NCBI GenBank assembly: GCA_028564705.1
Contig: JAPXFQ010001678.1
Span: forward strand, 496,001 to 560,000
Origin: Apricaphanius iberus
Taxonomy: Eukaryota; Chordata; Actinopteri; Cyprinodontiformes; Aphaniidae
Direction of reading: 5' to 3'
DNA length: 64,000 nt
A model generated the notes under the pieces. The model was given only the letters and a program-made list of their open reading frames with translations. It was not told the DNA's origin and did not search any database. A program made the position numbers and the translations under genes. This document shows, piece by piece, positions 1 through 10,470 of the stretch (position 1 is the stretch's first letter; the number at the start of each line of letters is the position of its first letter).

Positions 1-404
1 AGACATCAGCATTACTCCAGTTTTCCCTCTCAGCTAATATGGTTTACAAAATCTAAATTGACCCCCTATGTTTACTTGTCTTGTATTTTAAGTAATGTTG
101 CTCGCTGAGGCTCAGCACACTAACAACACTTCACCCTCTGTTGCGGCGAGGTGTGATCTGCATTCGTAAGACAAGTGTTGTGGAACTATTCTAGTACATT
201 ACTATGAAGCGCACTGGCATGAATTCCGTAGTATTCCTGCCATGCCATGCCGCCATGGATTCATAAGACACACCATGTGATTATCGTATCATGCTGGCAC
301 GGTGTGCAAAAAAAAAAAAACTTCCAGGACTATGGTAAAGGATTATATAGTAAAATATATTTTGATGGTCTGTTTTCAATAAATTTGACTTCCTATTTCC
401 AAAG
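1..404. other. No recognised gene; possible 5' flank of HECT pseudogene
   Basis: No exon could be placed here by homology. The stretch ends in a good splice acceptor (AG at 403-404) for the zinc-finger exon, so it should be intron or upstream flank of the HECT gene. Further 5' exons may lie outside the window. An A-run of about 13 lies near 308-320. Confidence 0.4.
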
Positions 405-887
405 GTTGCTTGTCCATTGTGTAGTGAGCTCTTCCCAAAAGACAAGATCAGCATGCATGCTAGTGTTTGTGGTGAAAGGTAAGAAAATACAGTATAGCAT
501 TTCTTTGTCAGGGTAATTTTCATGACATTTTTTAAATATCGAAATATTGTTGCATACTTACAGTAACCTAGCTGAAGATGATGTTGCTCTGTGTGAAGAG
601 AACATTGTGCATTAAAACAGGTAATTCACTTTACTATGAATAGTCATTGATGTAGTTCTTAAACGGTTGTGTCAGGGTTGTATATAATGCTTTTATCTGG
701 GTGTTTAGTGTATCAGACATCCTGATGGCACTGGAAATGAACATTGATACATCTGTGACATTCAACATCTCTGTTACAAGAGAGGACCTGTTTCAAAGGG
801 GGATGAAACAGTGGATACGACAGAAAAGGGCTTCGCCAAAGAATCTTCTCCGTGTTTCCTACATTGGAGAAAATGGAATGGATGACG

Positions 888-1151
888 GTATATATAAGCA
901 ACCAGCTTGACTCTCAAATACAGGAGTTTTCTCAGTCTTCTGTCACTGTTATTTTTATTGCGGAGAGTTCTCCACATCTTTTCCAGAAAATCAGAGCCTC
1001 ATGCCTAAAAATCCTGCCATGGGAATAAGGGCCCTCATTTATCAACCATACTTTACGCACAGATCTGTGCGTATTTCCTGTGTAGGAACAATTCTACACC
1101 TTGTGTGGTATTTATCAATTTGAAGTTGTGCATAGATGTGTTCGTAATATA
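888..1151. other. Intronic remnant, MITE-like left end
   Basis: This follows the donor of HECT exon 3. The part from about 1028 (GGGCCCTCATTTATCAA, then several GCGTA-like words) resembles the start of the PIF/Harbinger-type element at 32363, but no matching right end was found. It may be half of a MITE cut by the Tc1 insertion next door. Confidence 0.25.
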
Positions 1152-2224
1152 CAGGTGCTGGCCAGTAAATTAGAATATCATCAAAAAGTTGAATTATTTC
1201 AGTAATTCCATTCAAAACGTGAAACTTGTATACTGTATACTTTCCTTCCACACATAGTGATATATTTCAAGTGTTTATTAATTTTCATTTTTATTATTAC
1301 AACTGACAGTTAATGAAAACACCAAATTCAGTATCTCAGAAAATTAGAATATTCTGAAAAGGCTCAATATAGAAGACACCTGGTGCCACTCTAATCAGCT
1401 GATTAACTCAAAACACCTGCAAAGGCCTTCAAAAGGTCCCTCAGTCTTGTTCTGAAGGCTCCACAATCATGGGGAAGACTTCTGACTTAACAGCTGTCCA
1501 AAAGACGACCATTGACACCTTCTACAAAGAGGGCAAGACACAAAAGGTGATTGCTAAAGAAACTGGCTGTTCGCAGAGCAGCACCTCATGCTTCCTGCTG
1601 CTGACCAACTTTATGGGGATGCAGACTTCACTTTTCAACAGGACTTGGCACCTGCACACAGTGCCAAAACCACCAGTACCTGGTTCAAGGACCATGGTAT
1701 CCCTGTCCTTGATTGGCCAGCAAACTCGCCTGACCTTAACCCCATAGAAAATCTATGGGGTATTGTGAAGCGGAAGATGCAATACGCTAGACCCAACAAT
1801 GCAGAGGAGCTGAAGACGACTATCAGAGCAACCTGGGCTCTCATAACACCTGAGCAGTGCCACAGACTGATCGAGTCCATGCCACGCCGCATTACTGCAG
1901 TGATGGAGGCAAAAGGAGCCCCGAATAAGTATTGAGTGCTATACATGCACATTCTTTTCATGTTCATTCTTTTCAGTTGGCCAACATTTAAAAAAACAAC
2001 ATTTTTTTTCATTGGCCTTTAAAATATTCTAATTTTTTGAGATACCAAATTTGGGGTTTTCATTAGTTGTCACTTATAAATATCAAAATTAAAAGAAATA
2101 AACATTGGAAATACATTGGTCTGTGTGCATTGCATGAATATAATGTACAAGTTTCACGTTTTGAATGGAATTATTGAAATAATTCAACTTTTTGATGATA
2201 TTCTAATTTACTGGCCAGCACCTG
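1152..2224 (+). mobile_element. Tc1-like DNA transposon, internal deletion derivative
   Basis: The element begins CAGGTGCTGGCCAG and ends in its reverse complement, between TA dinucleotides (1150-1151 and 2225-2226) that form the expected target duplication. The terminal inverted repeats are about 80 bp (1152-1231 against 2145-2224) with a single mismatch. An inner repeat (TTAGAATATTCT-type word near 1344 and 2022) gives the IR/DR layout common in fish Tc1 elements. The size of 1073 bp is short of the usual 1.6 kb because the middle of the transposase is missing. Confidence 0.9.
1469..1935 (+). pseudogene. Tc1 transposase, N- and C-terminal pieces joined by a deletion
   Basis: Translation from 1469 gives the paired-like N-terminal helix-turn-helix start (MGKTSDLTAVQKTTIDTFYK) up to GCSQSS near 1583. 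From about 1588, in another frame, comes the C-terminal catalytic part with FQQDLAPAHSAK, the DWPANSPDLNPIENLWG signature holding the last acidic residues of the DDE triad, and an end at NKY. Roughly 200 residues between the two are gone, so no active enzyme can be made. The C-terminal part is well kept, which suggests the element could be moved by a related transposase acting on its intact ends. Confidence 0.88.
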
Positions 2225-3124
2225 TATACGCTGATAGAGACTGGTTATAAACTTGTCTTAAAGCCAAGTGACTCCAAACTTGTCTGGTGTGTCTTGTAAT
2301 TTGGGCTTTTTTTGGGTAAACATTTTTAATTGAAAGTCCAGGGTAAATTGTACGTTATTTCTTCATAAAATCCTCCGTGACCCTCGTTTTCAAACGGGAT
2401 CAGAAAATAAAAATTTCTTGCTCTAAAGACTCTTCATATTTTTTGACAGCCAAGGACTCAGACTCGAAGATGGGCGTGACTCAGGCTCACTATGTACCAT
2501 CAAATTGTGTATATGTAATAATCTGTAATTGAGTTTCTAACTTTTAGTGACCAGATTTATTTCTCATCTTATATTTTACCTTATCTATTTTTTTTTCTTC
2601 AGTATTGATTAATTTACACTTTTAGGTGCAAAATGCAGGTGAAGATAAGTTGATGGATCTGTCAGATGCCATTATAGCTTGTGGTTACCAAGGACCAATA
2701 ACTGTTGAAAAGAAAAATGCCATCACAAAGTATGTTCACTAACAAAGTTACATATTCCACAATATCATTAGTTCTACTGTGATTAAATCACATTTTTTTC
2801 TCTTACTTCTAGGGCCATTGGTGTGCATTCAGTGGTGAGGTTGATCCCGATTCTGAACCAGCTACGTGAGGGGTTCAGACTGTATGGGGTTATTGAGCTT
2901 TTGGCACTCTATGAGCAGCCGTGTCTAGAACTTTTTGTCCCTGGCCACATAAAATGTGTAAGCAAACTAGCTTGTTTGTTTTCATTTGTGTTCTTATTGT
3001 GTTTATCATAGATGCTTTAAGTTGGTTATAGACATTATTATACTAAAGCAAAATTATAATCCAATTTGCTTAATGTATTTGAACTTAGTACAACTTTTAA
3101 ATGTAACATTTTAGAATGTGTAAT

Positions 3125-4376
3125 TCTTCTGCTGGCTGGTCTGTTCACCTGGGGGGGCTGTCCGGCATTGGCTGGGCCCCTGATCTTGGTGCCCTGCGTG
3201 GGGCGGGATCTGGACCCAGGAGCTGGAAGATCTGGATGTCCAGGTGCCGGCTGGGCGTGGCCTGGGGAGGGCTTACATCCGTTGTGGCTCTTGCTGTGGC
3301 TCCCTGGCGTGTGGGTGTGTGGGGGCGGGCCGGGTTGTTGGCGATGGGTATTGGTCCGGGGTGGCGGCGGTGTGTGTTGTCCGTCGGTTGGCTAAGGATC
3401 CCCCTTGCCTGCGGCGGCGGGGGGGGGCCCTTGTCAGCTGGTCCCTGGTTGGGGCCCCGCTGGGGGGCGGGGTGCCCCTGGTCCCCGTGGCCTCCGGATC
3501 CTGACCCGGGCCCGTCCTTGCGTAGCCCGTTTCCGGCGGAGCCCGTGGGCTCGTCACTGCGATCTCTCGGGCCCCGGCATTGCGGCTGGTGGGTGTTCCC
3601 CTGGGGCTTCCATCTGTTCCTCTCTTGGTGGGTGATCAACGCTGCGGTGATCCGCTTGTGGCCTCTGTACTCTGTGGGACCCTGGATGCATACATCTCCT
3701 GCCTCTTCCATGTCTGTGTCGATTCCTGTAGGTAGGATTGACGGTTCCTTACACCAGCTATCAATCACTTGAATGGGGAAACCTTATTCAGACCTGCATG
3801 CTCGCACACGCACATAGGTATGGGGACATTGGTGTGGACGGGCATATCTTAAGCTGAGGTTATCATCATTAGTTAATTGTTCACAGGAGCTTACCAGAAA
3901 CATTTGTATTATGTTCATTAATCCATGCTTGTGTGTAGTGAATATGTAATTATTAGTTTTTTCTACTAGATCCGAACTATTGGTTTGGTTCTGTACAGTT
4001 TGTTGTTTTTGGTTTTTATTACTGTTTCTCTGCCGTCCGGCAGAGGTGGAGGACTGGGATGTTTTCTTGTGTTCTTGGTTTGCCTCCCTGTCTTGTGTCG
4101 TCAGTTCGCGCCTCTGTTGGTCCGGTTTCTTTTCTTCACCTTCTTCCTTTCTCCCTTCTTGTCTCGGTTTAGTGTCCATGACGTCAGGACATTGAACCCA
4201 CAGTAATCACTAATAAAGATTTTTCATACATATACATCAAGTGGCGTACTACAGCGAAGCTGTAATACTCTGCTTGGGAAAGTAAAACTGTTGGGCTTGT
4301 ACTTGGTACTCAGACACCAATTCTGAGTAGCATACTGCTAGACAGGACACATAAAAAAAAAAGAAAAAAAAAAAAA
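3125..4376 (+). mobile_element. Poly(A)-tailed retroinsertion with GC-rich body
   Basis: The 12-bp word AGAATGTGTAAT occurs at 3113-3124 and again at 4377-4388, flanking a segment that ends in an A-rich tail (about 4352-4376). That is the signature of LINE-type target-primed insertion. The 5' half (3140-3600) is very GC-rich. The 3' half has AATAAAG near 4211, well before the tail. No reverse transcriptase is readable, so this is a 5'-truncated LINE 3' end (perhaps L1-like) or a sequence retroposed by one. It lies within an intron of the HECT pseudogene. The long GC-rich ORFs on both strands here look like composition artefacts. Confidence 0.7.
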
Positions 4377-4538
4377 AGAATGTGTAATAAAGTTATATTT
4401 TCATGTTTCAGGTGGATGCAGACTTCATAGTAGGTGCTCTTTCTCCAAACCTTTCTGAGGACTGATCTGTCAGACGTCAGCAGGAAGTAAAGGTTCTCAA
4501 ATTTCTCCAAGACTTTCTTCAGAGTCTAGAAGACGGTG

Positions 4539-6198
4539 GTAGGAAAGAGCTTTTTCTTCATATTTTTTTGGAGTAATTTGTGGAATTAGTTTAGTTCTTG
4601 GTTACACCTGCATTTAGAGGGAAACCTTTCAGCTCTGGCCAGTGTCTTTGGGTATAACAATAGTCTGCCATGAAGCAATCTACTCTCAAAACCCAAGCTT
4701 ACTTTGACAATCCTGGCTTAATTAGAAAAAAAAATTAGTTCCAAAACTGAAGCTAACCTAAAGCACCGTTTAGTCCCCATGGAAACGCATGATGTTGAAC
4801 AAGCCCGTCTTGTGGCAGACTAGCTGTGAGGCTTATTTTAGTGTGAATACTATTGGAAAAATCATGTGCGGTCACACTGGATGTCTTTTTTTCTTATTTG
4901 GCAAGCTATGCGGTGCATTACCACCACCACTGGCACAAAGCATATCGTTCTGTGGGGGCTGGTATTCTGTTGCTGTTCTCTCCCTCACAAACCCACCCCC
5001 TAATATCAAGTTATTACAGCGGTTGCAGCAGAAACAGTTTTCTTTATGGTGGCTAAATTATGCAATATTGGTTTTATCTTTTAAATGTAGTTATAATTAC
5101 ATTTTCTGTTTACCATTTTGAAGAACCTGACTGCATTTAATGTTTCCTTGCTACCAGAAACTTTGTTCCATCCATGTCACTCCAAACATACAGCACTAGT
5201 AATAATTACAAATACTTTTTGTCAAAGATAGATACTTTATCTCCAAAAAAAGGGGAAATAAAATTTGTCAAGTGCTCATATATTTACAAATACATCTTAG
5301 AATGAAATAAATAAATAAAAATAAAATAATTTATATGGACCCGTAAAATAAACTGTCGTAGAAATTTTAGTTATGTTTAATCTGTATTTTATATGACGCA
5401 TGTTTACTTAGATGCCGCAGTTTTTAGGTCAAGGTGTTTTGATAGACAAAGATCCACGTCTGAGTCTCCATTGAAATGGATTCTTCTGGAAAAAGGGGTA
5501 GACGCCTGCAAGTCTCTGTCAACCAGAGATGAGTGCTTTATCAAGATAGGCCAAGGATGCTAAAGACAATATAAGTTTGTTTTGGTAGAGTGGAGACAGG
5601 TCAGTATTCTGCATTTACTGTGATGTATTACTGTCCTCCTGTTCTGATAAATTTGAATCATATTAAAACCTCCAAACACTAAGATGAATCTATCTCATCT
5701 TTATTAAGAGTCTAAAATCCCATAACATAAACATTCTATTCTGTTTAAATCTGTGAAGCCTTTGAGACTAAAGCTTTACAAAGCCTGTCTGAATTTTCAA
5801 TACTACTTTTGGCTTTAAAAAGAATGAACTATTGTTGGAGATTAAACTATTTTGGGAGATTAAAATGATATTTCAACCTACAAATGAACTCTATTTAGAA
5901 TGAGAGAGAAAAATTCCAACACAGTACAAATTACAATAGCCTTGAAGTATCTTGCAACTACAAAGAGTGTGTATTAATGAATTTACAACCAATGGAGTGT
6001 TATGTTAAGCTAATTAAAGCAAGTCTGTTTCGAATCAGCCTCAATTATATTTTTTTAAAGCTTGCCTCATGGAACAGCTCTTTCGTGGATAAATTTAACT
6101 TTTGGTGTGTGTTCACAGGGAATTTTTTTGTTTTTGATAGCTTTTCACTGGTATGAATTATGTTTGTTTTAAAACCTGATTCATTTTTATCTGACTAG
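4539..6198 (+). other. Last intron of the HECT pseudogene
   Basis: This intron is bounded by GTAGGA at 4539 and an acceptor TGACTAG ending at 6198, and it joins a phase-1 exon to a matching exon start. It is AT-rich. I see no exon or recognisable element inside. Confidence 0.5.
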
Positions 6199-7268
6199 AT
6201 GACCACGAGGAAAACTACGCTGCAGGGGGAGGAAAAATGGGTGATACACCAGAAACTGCTTGCAAGGGAAGCAAACACCTTTCACTCCAGAATTTCTTTC
6301 AGTGGAACAAAGGTCATGCTCATGTTCCATTAATAGAGGCTCAAAAAAGAATTTTCAAATTCAATGTAAATTTTGAGAATGACTGCAACTCCCATTATGG
6401 ACAACATACTGTATGCTACCCGATTGTCAATGCCTGTGGGGTTAGCATCACATTTCCTACACGTCACTTTAGATCATACAGTGACTTTGAAAAGAACTTG
6501 ACTACTGCAATAGAGTTTGGCTATGAATTTAGCAGGTACTGACTTACAAAGAACTAAAGCTCTGGTTTGTTTTTATACTGAAGCCTGTTCAAGATTTGTT
6601 GCAACCCTGTTTTTTGATTTCTAAAGGAGGAAAAAAAACTTTTAAGAAAATATTTGACGTGTTCAACTGGAAATGTTTAATTTTATGTAAATACATTCTT
6701 TCAAGAATTGCCCTCCATGTTTATTGGTGTTTCATATAAACTTGTGCCTAGATTTTAAAACTATTTACAGATGTTTGGGTCATTCCACCAGCTGATCTTC
6801 AGTGATTGGGCATTCAAATTGAGGGACCACCGCAGCTCCATCCACATCTTCTCCAAAATGAGCAGCAACTTCCCAGTCAATATCAGAATCCTGAATATCC
6901 TGTAGGCAGACAAAGAGTGTTACTTTACTTTTAACTTTTTTTTAATTTTTATTAATAGTATTATTTTAACTTTTAGGTTTGATAGAAAACCTGAAGATTT
7001 TCCAGCCAGTTGGTTGGTTGTTCCATCATTCCAGTTTGCCAGAGATGCTCAGGGGTTCTGTTTCCTTCTGTGCTAAGTGGATGGTGGTTCCAACCCTCCA
7101 CAAAAGCATCCAGGTCATTCTGAAGTTTTGGAAGGAAGGTCAGGTGGACTGCAAACAGGTCTTCTGTAAAGCAACAGGTTTACACCAAGCAAAAAAGCAA
7201 ATTAAGAATTGTTTTCACTTTCCCAGGATTTTGTTTCAAAATGAAAGCAGACCCAAATCACTATTAGG

Positions 7269-7580
7269 ACTGCTTAGTGGTGGAGTTTATAGCACTTGCC
7301 TTGCAGCAAGAAGGCCTAGGCCCTAAGGTCTTTCTGCATGGAGTTTGTATGGTCTCCCTCCAGGTACTCTGGGTTCCTCCCATAATACAAAACTATGACA
7401 GGTTAATTTGTCTCTAAATTGTCTTAAGATGTGTATGTACATGATTGATTGTCTTGTCTTTTTTGTTGCCATGGAATGGAGTAGTGACCTGTCCAGGGGG
7501 TACCCCACCTCTTGCCCATAGTCTGCCTGAGATAGGCACCTGCAACTCTGCATAGTAGATATTGTATAGATAATGGATGG
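7269..7580 (+). repeat. Old copy of a tRNA-like SINE
   Basis: The sequence matches in order the copies at 7835-8201 and 44874-45197: TTGCCTTGCAGCAAGAAGG, then CTTTCTGCATGGAGTTTG, GGGTTCCTCCCA, a GACCTGTCCAGGG-like stretch and an ATGGATGGA end. It is far more diverged than the other two and has no clear target duplication. It sits in an intron of the integrase pseudogene. Confidence 0.65.
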
Positions 7581-7820
7581 AATTAACCATTAGACCATTA
7601 GTCTGTATCATGACCTCAAGGAGAGATTTTAAAATGTCAGCTATAACTCCCATCTTCATAAGCTCTGAAACTGTCAAGTAGATAATTTTTTTTATCTTGA
7701 ACAACATAATGCATTAAAATGAGTGTTACCACAGGAAGCTACATCAAGTAGATGATCCATTTCTAGTAGGTGGAGTTCATTGTAATACTTTGATGTTACA
7801 CATTTCCTTACATCCTTACA

Positions 7821-7834
7821 AACGCTCGATTCTA
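7821..7834. repeat. Left target-site duplication of SINE
   Basis: AACGCTCGATTCTA here is repeated exactly at 8202-8215, directly flanking the SINE. Confidence 0.85.
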
Positions 7835-8201
7835 TCCGTCCATCCATCCATCCATTTTCTTAACCGCTTAATCCTTAATGGGTCGCAATATCTCCAGCTG
7901 TCAACGGACGAGAGACGGGGTACACCCTGGACAGGTCGCCAGTCCATCACAGGGCCACATAGAGACAGACAGGACAAACAACCATGCACACACTCACACC
8001 TCAGGACAATTTACAGTGATCAATTAACCTGACCTTCATGTTTTTGGACTGTGGGAGGAAGCCGGAGTACCCGGAGGGAACCCACGCATGCACAGGGAGA
8101 ATATGCAAACTCCATGCAGAAAGACCCTGGGCCGGAATACAAACCCACAACCTTCTTGCTGCAAGGCAACAGTGCTAACCACTGCACCACCGTGCACCAC
8201 C
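7835..8201 (-). mobile_element. tRNA-like SINE with GGAT-repeat tail, inserted in integrase exon
   Basis: On the - strand the element starts near GTGGTGCAGTGGTTAGCAC, an A-box-like tRNA region, and has a B-box-like GGTTTGTATTCC motif. It ends in GGATGGATGGAT repeats. The 14-bp perfect target duplication shows retroposition. The duplicated word holds the splice acceptor and first bases of integrase exon 6 (TTTTTAG then AATCGAGCG on the - strand), so the insertion split that exon. The same family is at 44874-45197. Confidence 0.85.
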
Positions 8202-9720
8202 AACGCTCGATTCTAAAAATACAAAAAGGATTGTATAGCTAAAACACCGATAAGGAATCTTTGTTGTAAAAGTTGTCATGTATCTATACTTTTCAAATTG
8301 TTGCAACTATTATAAATCACTATGCAAATACATTAAGACAAATTCTATTTATATTTTAAAAAATTGATTATGGACACTTTTTCCTGAGATAAAGCTCCCC
8401 CGATCAGTTCCACGGATGGTGAACATATATCTGGCTATGTCCACATTCTCTACTTCTTGGTCACCTCTCACCCTGTATTGAATTTGAAAACATACACAAA
8501 GTGCAGACCAAAACTTGGTTGTACATGGGGTAATTGTATATACTTGCCTTGAGGGTATGCCATTATCTCTGTTGCTTTTTTGAATGCAACAAAAACATGG
8601 TTGTTTGATGCAGCCTCTAAACACATCACCTACAAATAATATATAACATTAAAGTTACTCAAACAGGGGCAAGTGAATAGCTAGGTAAGATCTTACCTTC
8701 CTGGAGTAACCATCAACTGCACCAAAAAGGACAATGTTGTACCTGGTGACATAATAAAGCAATTAATTATTTTCAGGCCAAAATACTTATAATTCATAGC
8801 AGTACCCAAACATTTTTTTACATAGTAGCATACTTACCTTATCAACTTATGGTTAGTATCCACATGCCACAAGGAAAGGGGTCCTATGACGGAATAAGTT
8901 CTCCTTACTATGCAACCAAGTCCAGTCTGTCTTGAAAGAATTCCAAGTCCATCCACACGATGCATTGATGCAACAAGTCTTCTCCACTGGAGATTGATAC
9001 ACATTGATCTCAGCCTTCCTTTCACCATCCGATAGCCTGCCGTTGGAATTTCTTCTTGTATGTGTCGTACAGCATCATCCAGCTCTTGATCTGTTAGGTT
9101 GGTGTAAGTCTGTCTAACAGTAGGCCAAATTCTGCCATCCTTCGATGAAGTGTTCTAGCTGAAATCCCCAGTAATTTTGCGATAGTATTCACCCGCAGAT
9201 GTAATTCAAGAAGCCCGACCAGTCTCTCTTTCTCTACTACATACACAGGACGGCCCCTTGCTCCAGTTACAGTTTCAACTGTTGTTAGTCTAATGTTTGC
9301 ATGGTCAGTGTGGTCCATCACTAGTCTGAGGAACTCTTGTAAGGTGTGTACAATGTCTAAATGGATTTTTACATGCCTTGACAGTGCTTCCCAGAGGTAC
9401 AGCTCTTGCCTACAAGTAAACAGTAGAAAGTCTGTGTCCAGAGGTTGACTTGAAAGGCCTAACTCTAATGTTCTGATTAGCCTGGAAATAATTTGTTGTT
9501 GAGTATCCTGTTAAAAATAAAAAATATTTATATAAATACAGACAACCATAAGTCATATAAGCAAATTTAATTGGAAAATAGACAAACAGTAAGGTTGGTA
9601 CAAAGATTAATGAAGACTTTTTCAGAATGACTTACTTGCTCTGACATCTCAGGATCAACTGTTAACTGTTGTCAACTGTATGAAATGAAATTGAAAAAAA
9701 ATGGATATATGATCAGTCTC

Positions 9721-9723
<3 letters not shown>

Positions 9724-9778
<55 letters not shown>
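9724..9778. repeat. AT dinucleotide microsatellite
   Basis: This is a pure run of alternating A and T of about 55 bp, just upstream of the start of the integrase pseudogene. Confidence 0.97.
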
Positions 9779-9782
<4 letters not shown>

Positions 9783-10381
9783 CTTTACTTTTTCTAAATA
9801 TTCTATTTGTTAAAACATTTTTCAGTATCTTGCTGTTTGCCCACTACAACCAAGGTTTCCCACTTAATCTGTAATTAACCTTAATAACTGTAAAGTAATC
9901 TTTTTTTGTAACTACTGTACATGATATATTTTTTTCTTCTGTAAATTTTTTGTTTTTTTTGTTTTGGTTGCTGCTGTTAGGACTAAATTCCCCCTTGCGG
10001 GACAGTTATAAAATTATTCTATTATATTCCAAGCCAGCTAATAAGCCTTTAATTTAAGTAAGACATGTCAAATTATGGAAAAACTGAAAACATGCAGAGC
10101 AGGGTGTCACAAGGACCAGAGCTGAACTACACTGCACTAAAAGCTAAGAATGTACTTGGCATATATTAGCCACACGCTAACATAGGTTCATGCCCTTTCA
10201 GTATGTATACGAGAAATTAATGATGCATTCTAAGTGCCAACGGGTTCTAGAGTTAAGGTAAAACGTGGAGTGTTAAACAATAAAGTGAATTTCACAGGAG
10301 GAACATTATGTTTTAACAACACTTTTCCTTTATCTTCCTCACGTGACAGAAAATAAGTCACGACCCACCTCAAAAGGATTG

Positions 10382-10421
<40 letters not shown>

Positions 10422-10470
10422 ACAACAGATAAGATCCAGCAGCACACCCCTGGATCTTGCTTAACATTAT
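9779..10470. other. No gene seen; contains a TA microsatellite
   Basis: This is AT-rich sequence with an uninterrupted TA run at about 10388-10418. The stretch near 9978-10020 resembles the CCCTTGCGGGAC...TTATAAAATTATTCT end of a dispersed fish repeat. I looked here for a right terminal repeat of a HECT/integrase element matching 1-400 and found none. Confidence 0.5.

Larger units (their letters stand above)
405..6542 (+). pseudogene. Zinc finger-HECT E3 ubiquitin ligase-like gene, decayed
   Basis: Intact family members are HECT ligases, which pass ubiquitin through a C-terminal cysteine to a substrate. Exons placed by splice sites and phase are 405-478, 564-620, 709-887, 2626-2729, 2813-2957, 4412-4538 and 6199-6542. 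The first carries a C-x2-C...H-x4-C zinc finger (CPLC...HASVC). Exon 3 carries the start of the HECT domain (RQKRASPKNLLRVSYIGENG). Exons 4 and 5 carry the GYQGPITVEKK and VRLIPILNQLREG stretches. The last exon has the catalytic-type Cys in YPIVNAC (codon 6435-6437) and ends near the aromatic tail. All adjacent exons join in phase except 3 to 4, where one or more exons (the part after GENGMDDG) are absent. In-frame stops are TAA at 613-615 and TGA at 4463-4465. A Tc1 deletion derivative and a poly(A)-tailed retroinsertion sit in its introns. It converges on the integrase pseudogene 240 bp away. Family assignment rests on recall of teleost G2E3-like proteins; the breaks are seen directly. Confidence 0.78.
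6780..9647 (-). pseudogene. DDE integrase-like (transposon-derived) gene, decayed
   Basis: Eight exons fit by splice sites and phase: 9647-9636 (MSEQ), 9507-8838, 8742-8697, 8629-8548, 8472-8364, 8212-8202 joined to 7820-7730 across a SINE, 7163-6991 and 6899-6780 (stop). Together they would give roughly 440 residues. Exon 2 holds a helix-turn-helix (INTIAKLLGIS-like, read VNTIAKLLGISARTLHRR). The retroviral-type integrase core follows. Its first Asp is in LWHVDTNHKL, its second in [11 protein letters not shown] and its Glu in the RIERL stretch of exon 6. Exon 7 gives DLFAVHLTFLPKLQ and exon 8 the acidic tail. Lesions are a 1-nt frameshift near 9113, a frameshift near 8565, a lost donor after SVHNQ (8364), a SINE in exon 6, and a small deletion near 7815 giving a stop. 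Exon 4 to 5 appears to use a GC-AG intron. Related single-copy-looking genes are common in fish and cnidarian genomes. Assignment to IS3EU- or Ginger-like transposons is inference only. Confidence 0.8.

Noticed and set aside
3145..3772. Long overlapping ORFs on both strands (over 200 codons each)
   Set aside because: They lie in the very GC-rich body of a poly(A)-tailed retroinsertion; stops are rare there on all frames, and the translations are Gly/Pro/Arg-rich with no domain.
8051..8242. ORF MGGSRSTRREPTHAQGEYAN as a gene
   Set aside because: It is the translation of the SINE; the same peptide appears antisense in the SINE at 44874-45197.
9728..10418. TA arrays as terminal repeats of the HECT/integrase unit
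   Set aside because: They are simple microsatellites, and no matching array or inverted sequence was found left of the HECT exons.
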